Positions 62,882-64,000 of a DNA stretch of 64,000 bases are shown piece after piece. The DNA is from Streptomyces sp. ISL-1. Lineage in GTDB: Bacteria; Actinomycetota; Actinomycetes; Streptomycetales; Streptomycetaceae. Made by a program: the position numbers and the translations under genes. Below the pieces are notes generated by a model, which was not told the origin of the DNA, did no database searches, and worked only from the letters and a program-made list of their open reading frames with translations. The stretch covers positions 16,880 through 80,879 of the forward strand of contig NZ_JAGGOI010000002.1 in NCBI RefSeq assembly GCF_018614585.1. Reading direction: 5' to 3'. Numbering within the stretch: the first letter of the stretch is position 1; the number at the start of each line of letters is the position of its first letter.

Positions 62882-63649
62882 TTACAGGGCCGTGAGCACG
62901 CGGGGGCCGTCGTCCGTGATCGCCACCGTGTGCTCGGCGTGGGAGGCCCGGCTGCCGTCAGCCGTACGGACCGTCCAGCCGTCCCGCGCGGTGTAGTGGC
63001 CGTCCGTGCCGCCGCCGATCACCATCGGCTCGATCGCCAGCACCATGCCGTGGCGCAGCGGCATCCCTCGGCCCGGGCGTCCTTCGTTGGGAACTCCGGG
63101 GTCCTCGTGCATATGGCGGCCCACGCCGTGGCCGCCGAAGCCGTCCGGGATGCCGTACCCCGCGGAGCGGCACACGCGGCCGATGGCGTGGGCGATGTCG
63201 CCGATGCGGTTGCCGACGACGGCCGCCGCGATGCCCGCCTCCAGCGCTGCTTCGGCGGTGGCGATCAGTCGTACGTCCTCGGGGCGGGCGCGGCCGACGG
63301 TGAAGCTGACGGCCGCGTCGCCGACCCAGCCGCCCCGGATCGCGCCGCAGTCGATGCTCACCAGGTCGCCGTCGTGCAGCCGGTAGTCGTCGGGGATGCC
63401 GTGCACGATCGCGTCGTTGACGGAGGTGCAGATGACGGCGGGGAAGGGGATCGGGGCCCAGGCCGGCCGGTAGTCGAGAAAGGGCGAGCCCGCCCCGGCC
63501 TCGTCGAGGACCGTGCGGGCGGCCCGGTCCAGCTCGCGCAGGGAGACGCCGGTGGCCGCTGCCTCGCGGACCGCCGTGAGCGCCTGGGCGACGATCCGGC
63601 CCGCCTCGCGCATCGCCTCGATCGATGTGTCGGTCTTGATCTCCACCAT
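62882..63649 (-). CDS. map: Type I methionine aminopeptidase
   Basis: 255 aa, ATG 63649. Metal ligands in order: D in SIDCGAIRGGWVGDAAV (two Asp), H in GHGVGRHMHEDPGVP, E in AIEPMVIGG and E in HAEHTVAI. Removes N-terminal Met. No N-terminal zinc-finger extension. This copy stands beside an XRE regulator rather than in the adk-map-infA operon, so it is probably an extra isoform. Confidence 0.92.
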   Translation of the reverse strand: MVEIKTDTSIEAMREAGRIVAQALTAVREAAATGVSLRELDRAARTVLDEAGAGSPFLDYRPAWAPIPFPAVICTSVNDAIVHGIPDDYRLHDGDLVSIDCGAIRGGWVGDAAVSFTVGRARPEDVRLIATAEAALEAGIAAAVVGNRIGDIAHAIGRVCRSAGYGIPDGFGGHGVGRHMHEDPGVPNEGRPGRGMPLRHGMVLAIEPMVIGGGTDGHYTARDGWTVRTADGSRASHAEHTVAITDDGPRVLTAL

Positions 63650-63671
63650 GCCAATTACTATACCGGTGCTT

Positions 63672-63689
63672 CCGGTATTTGAATACCGG
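63672..63689. promoter_or_regulatory. Palindrome in the map/XRE divergent gap
   Basis: CCGGTATT-TG-AATACCGG, perfect 8-bp arms; another ATACCGG half-site lies at 63660-63666, and an AT-rich ATTATAATAA follows. Likely operator of the XRE protein with a promoter next to it. Confidence 0.6.
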
Positions 63690-63704
63690 CATTATAATAA
63701 CGCC

Positions 63705-63959
63705 ATGGTGCGCACCCCCCTCACTCCCGAAGAGCGCGAACGCGGCGAGCGGCTCGGTCGGTTGCTGCGCCGGGCGCGCGGCGACCGCACCATGGTGGAG
63801 GTGGCCGCGGCCGCCGGACTGTCCGCTGAGACCCTGCGCAAGATCGAGACGGGCCGCGCTCCGACCCCCGCCTTCTTCACCGTCGCCGCGCTCGCCTCGG
63901 TGCTCGGCCTGTCCATGGACGAGCTGGTGGTGCGCTGCGCCCTGGCGCCCGCGGCCTGA
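63705..63959 (+). CDS. XRE-family helix-turn-helix regulator
   Basis: 84 aa, ATG 63705. LGRLLRRARGDRTMVEVAAA, AGLSAETLRKIETGRAPTPA and FTVAALASVLGLSMDELVV: a single HTH_3 domain. Divergent from map over a 55-bp gap containing the palindrome, so it probably represses itself and map. Confidence 0.88.
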   Translation: MVRTPLTPEERERGERLGRLLRRARGDRTMVEVAAAAGLSAETLRKIETGRAPTPAFFTVAALASVLGLSMDELVVRCALAPAA

Positions 63960-64000
63960 CTTGCTGGGCGGGGGGCGATCGGTGGGCGGCGGGCGGCCCT

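Overview
The window is high-GC actinobacterial DNA. Codon use, the GTG/TTG starts, a gamma-butyrolactone (GBL) signalling cassette, the neighbours of glutamate-uptake gene gluA, pcaL and several Streptomyces-type hypothetical families all point to a Streptomyces. The clearest species hint is a six-gene lipstatin-type beta-lactone operon like the one known from S. toxytricini; this is a resemblance by content and order, not an identification.

Layout. (1) 1-4.4 kb: a GBL regulatory unit made of a large ATP-binding LuxR-type activator (cut by the window edge), an AfsA-type synthase, an ArpA/ScbR-type TetR receptor and an NAD-dependent reductase. Three operator-like sequences sharing a CATACC core lie in its two intergenic regions. 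(2) 4.4-17 kb: a scarred stretch with IS630 remnants, a secreted NucA/NucB-type nuclease facing a SUKH-type protein, recombinase tails, an intact SET-domain gene, an intact IS5-type element and, unexpectedly, a complete rpoA lying outside its ribosomal-protein operon. (3) 17.0-25.8 kb, minus strand: lstA-lstB-lstC-lstD-lstE-lstF with overlapping or nearly touching genes (two KAS III/OleA-like subunits, an OleC-like ligase, an OleD-like reductase, a C-A-T NRPS and a formyltransferase), sufficient on paper for an N-formyl-aminoacyl ester of a 2-alkyl-beta-lactone. (4) 26-31 kb: a frameshifted radical SAM gene, a lone AsnC-type ligand domain and an acetyl-CoA-synthetase-like gene. (5) 31-42 kb: an 11-kb block between two direct copies of a tRNA-Ser(GGA) 3' half, with many chimeric and truncated genes plus intact genes for a site-2 protease, a TauE/SafE permease with a LysR regulator, and TerC. 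(6) 42-53 kb: a PAS/GAF/SpoIIE phosphatase, a dead sigK/rskA-like pair, and a 6.7-kb insertion bounded by a 79-bp duplication of the 5' end of pcaL. It contains an ISL3-type element that appears to carry passenger genes, and an IS110 element. (7) 53-64 kb: ordinary, unbroken genes (pcaL, MBL hydrolase, xthA, gluA, secreted peptidase-like hydrolase, ggt, chitosanase, map, XRE regulator).

The contrast between 4-53 kb (degenerate tRNA halves of at least three kinds, about twenty broken genes, several transposase types) and 53-64 kb (intact genes) suggests that the window crosses from an accessory, repeatedly invaded region into more stable chromosome. Functionally, the GBL cassette may control the nearby beta-lactone operon and possibly the secreted nuclease. 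All functional statements are inferred from sequence reading; no database search was possible.
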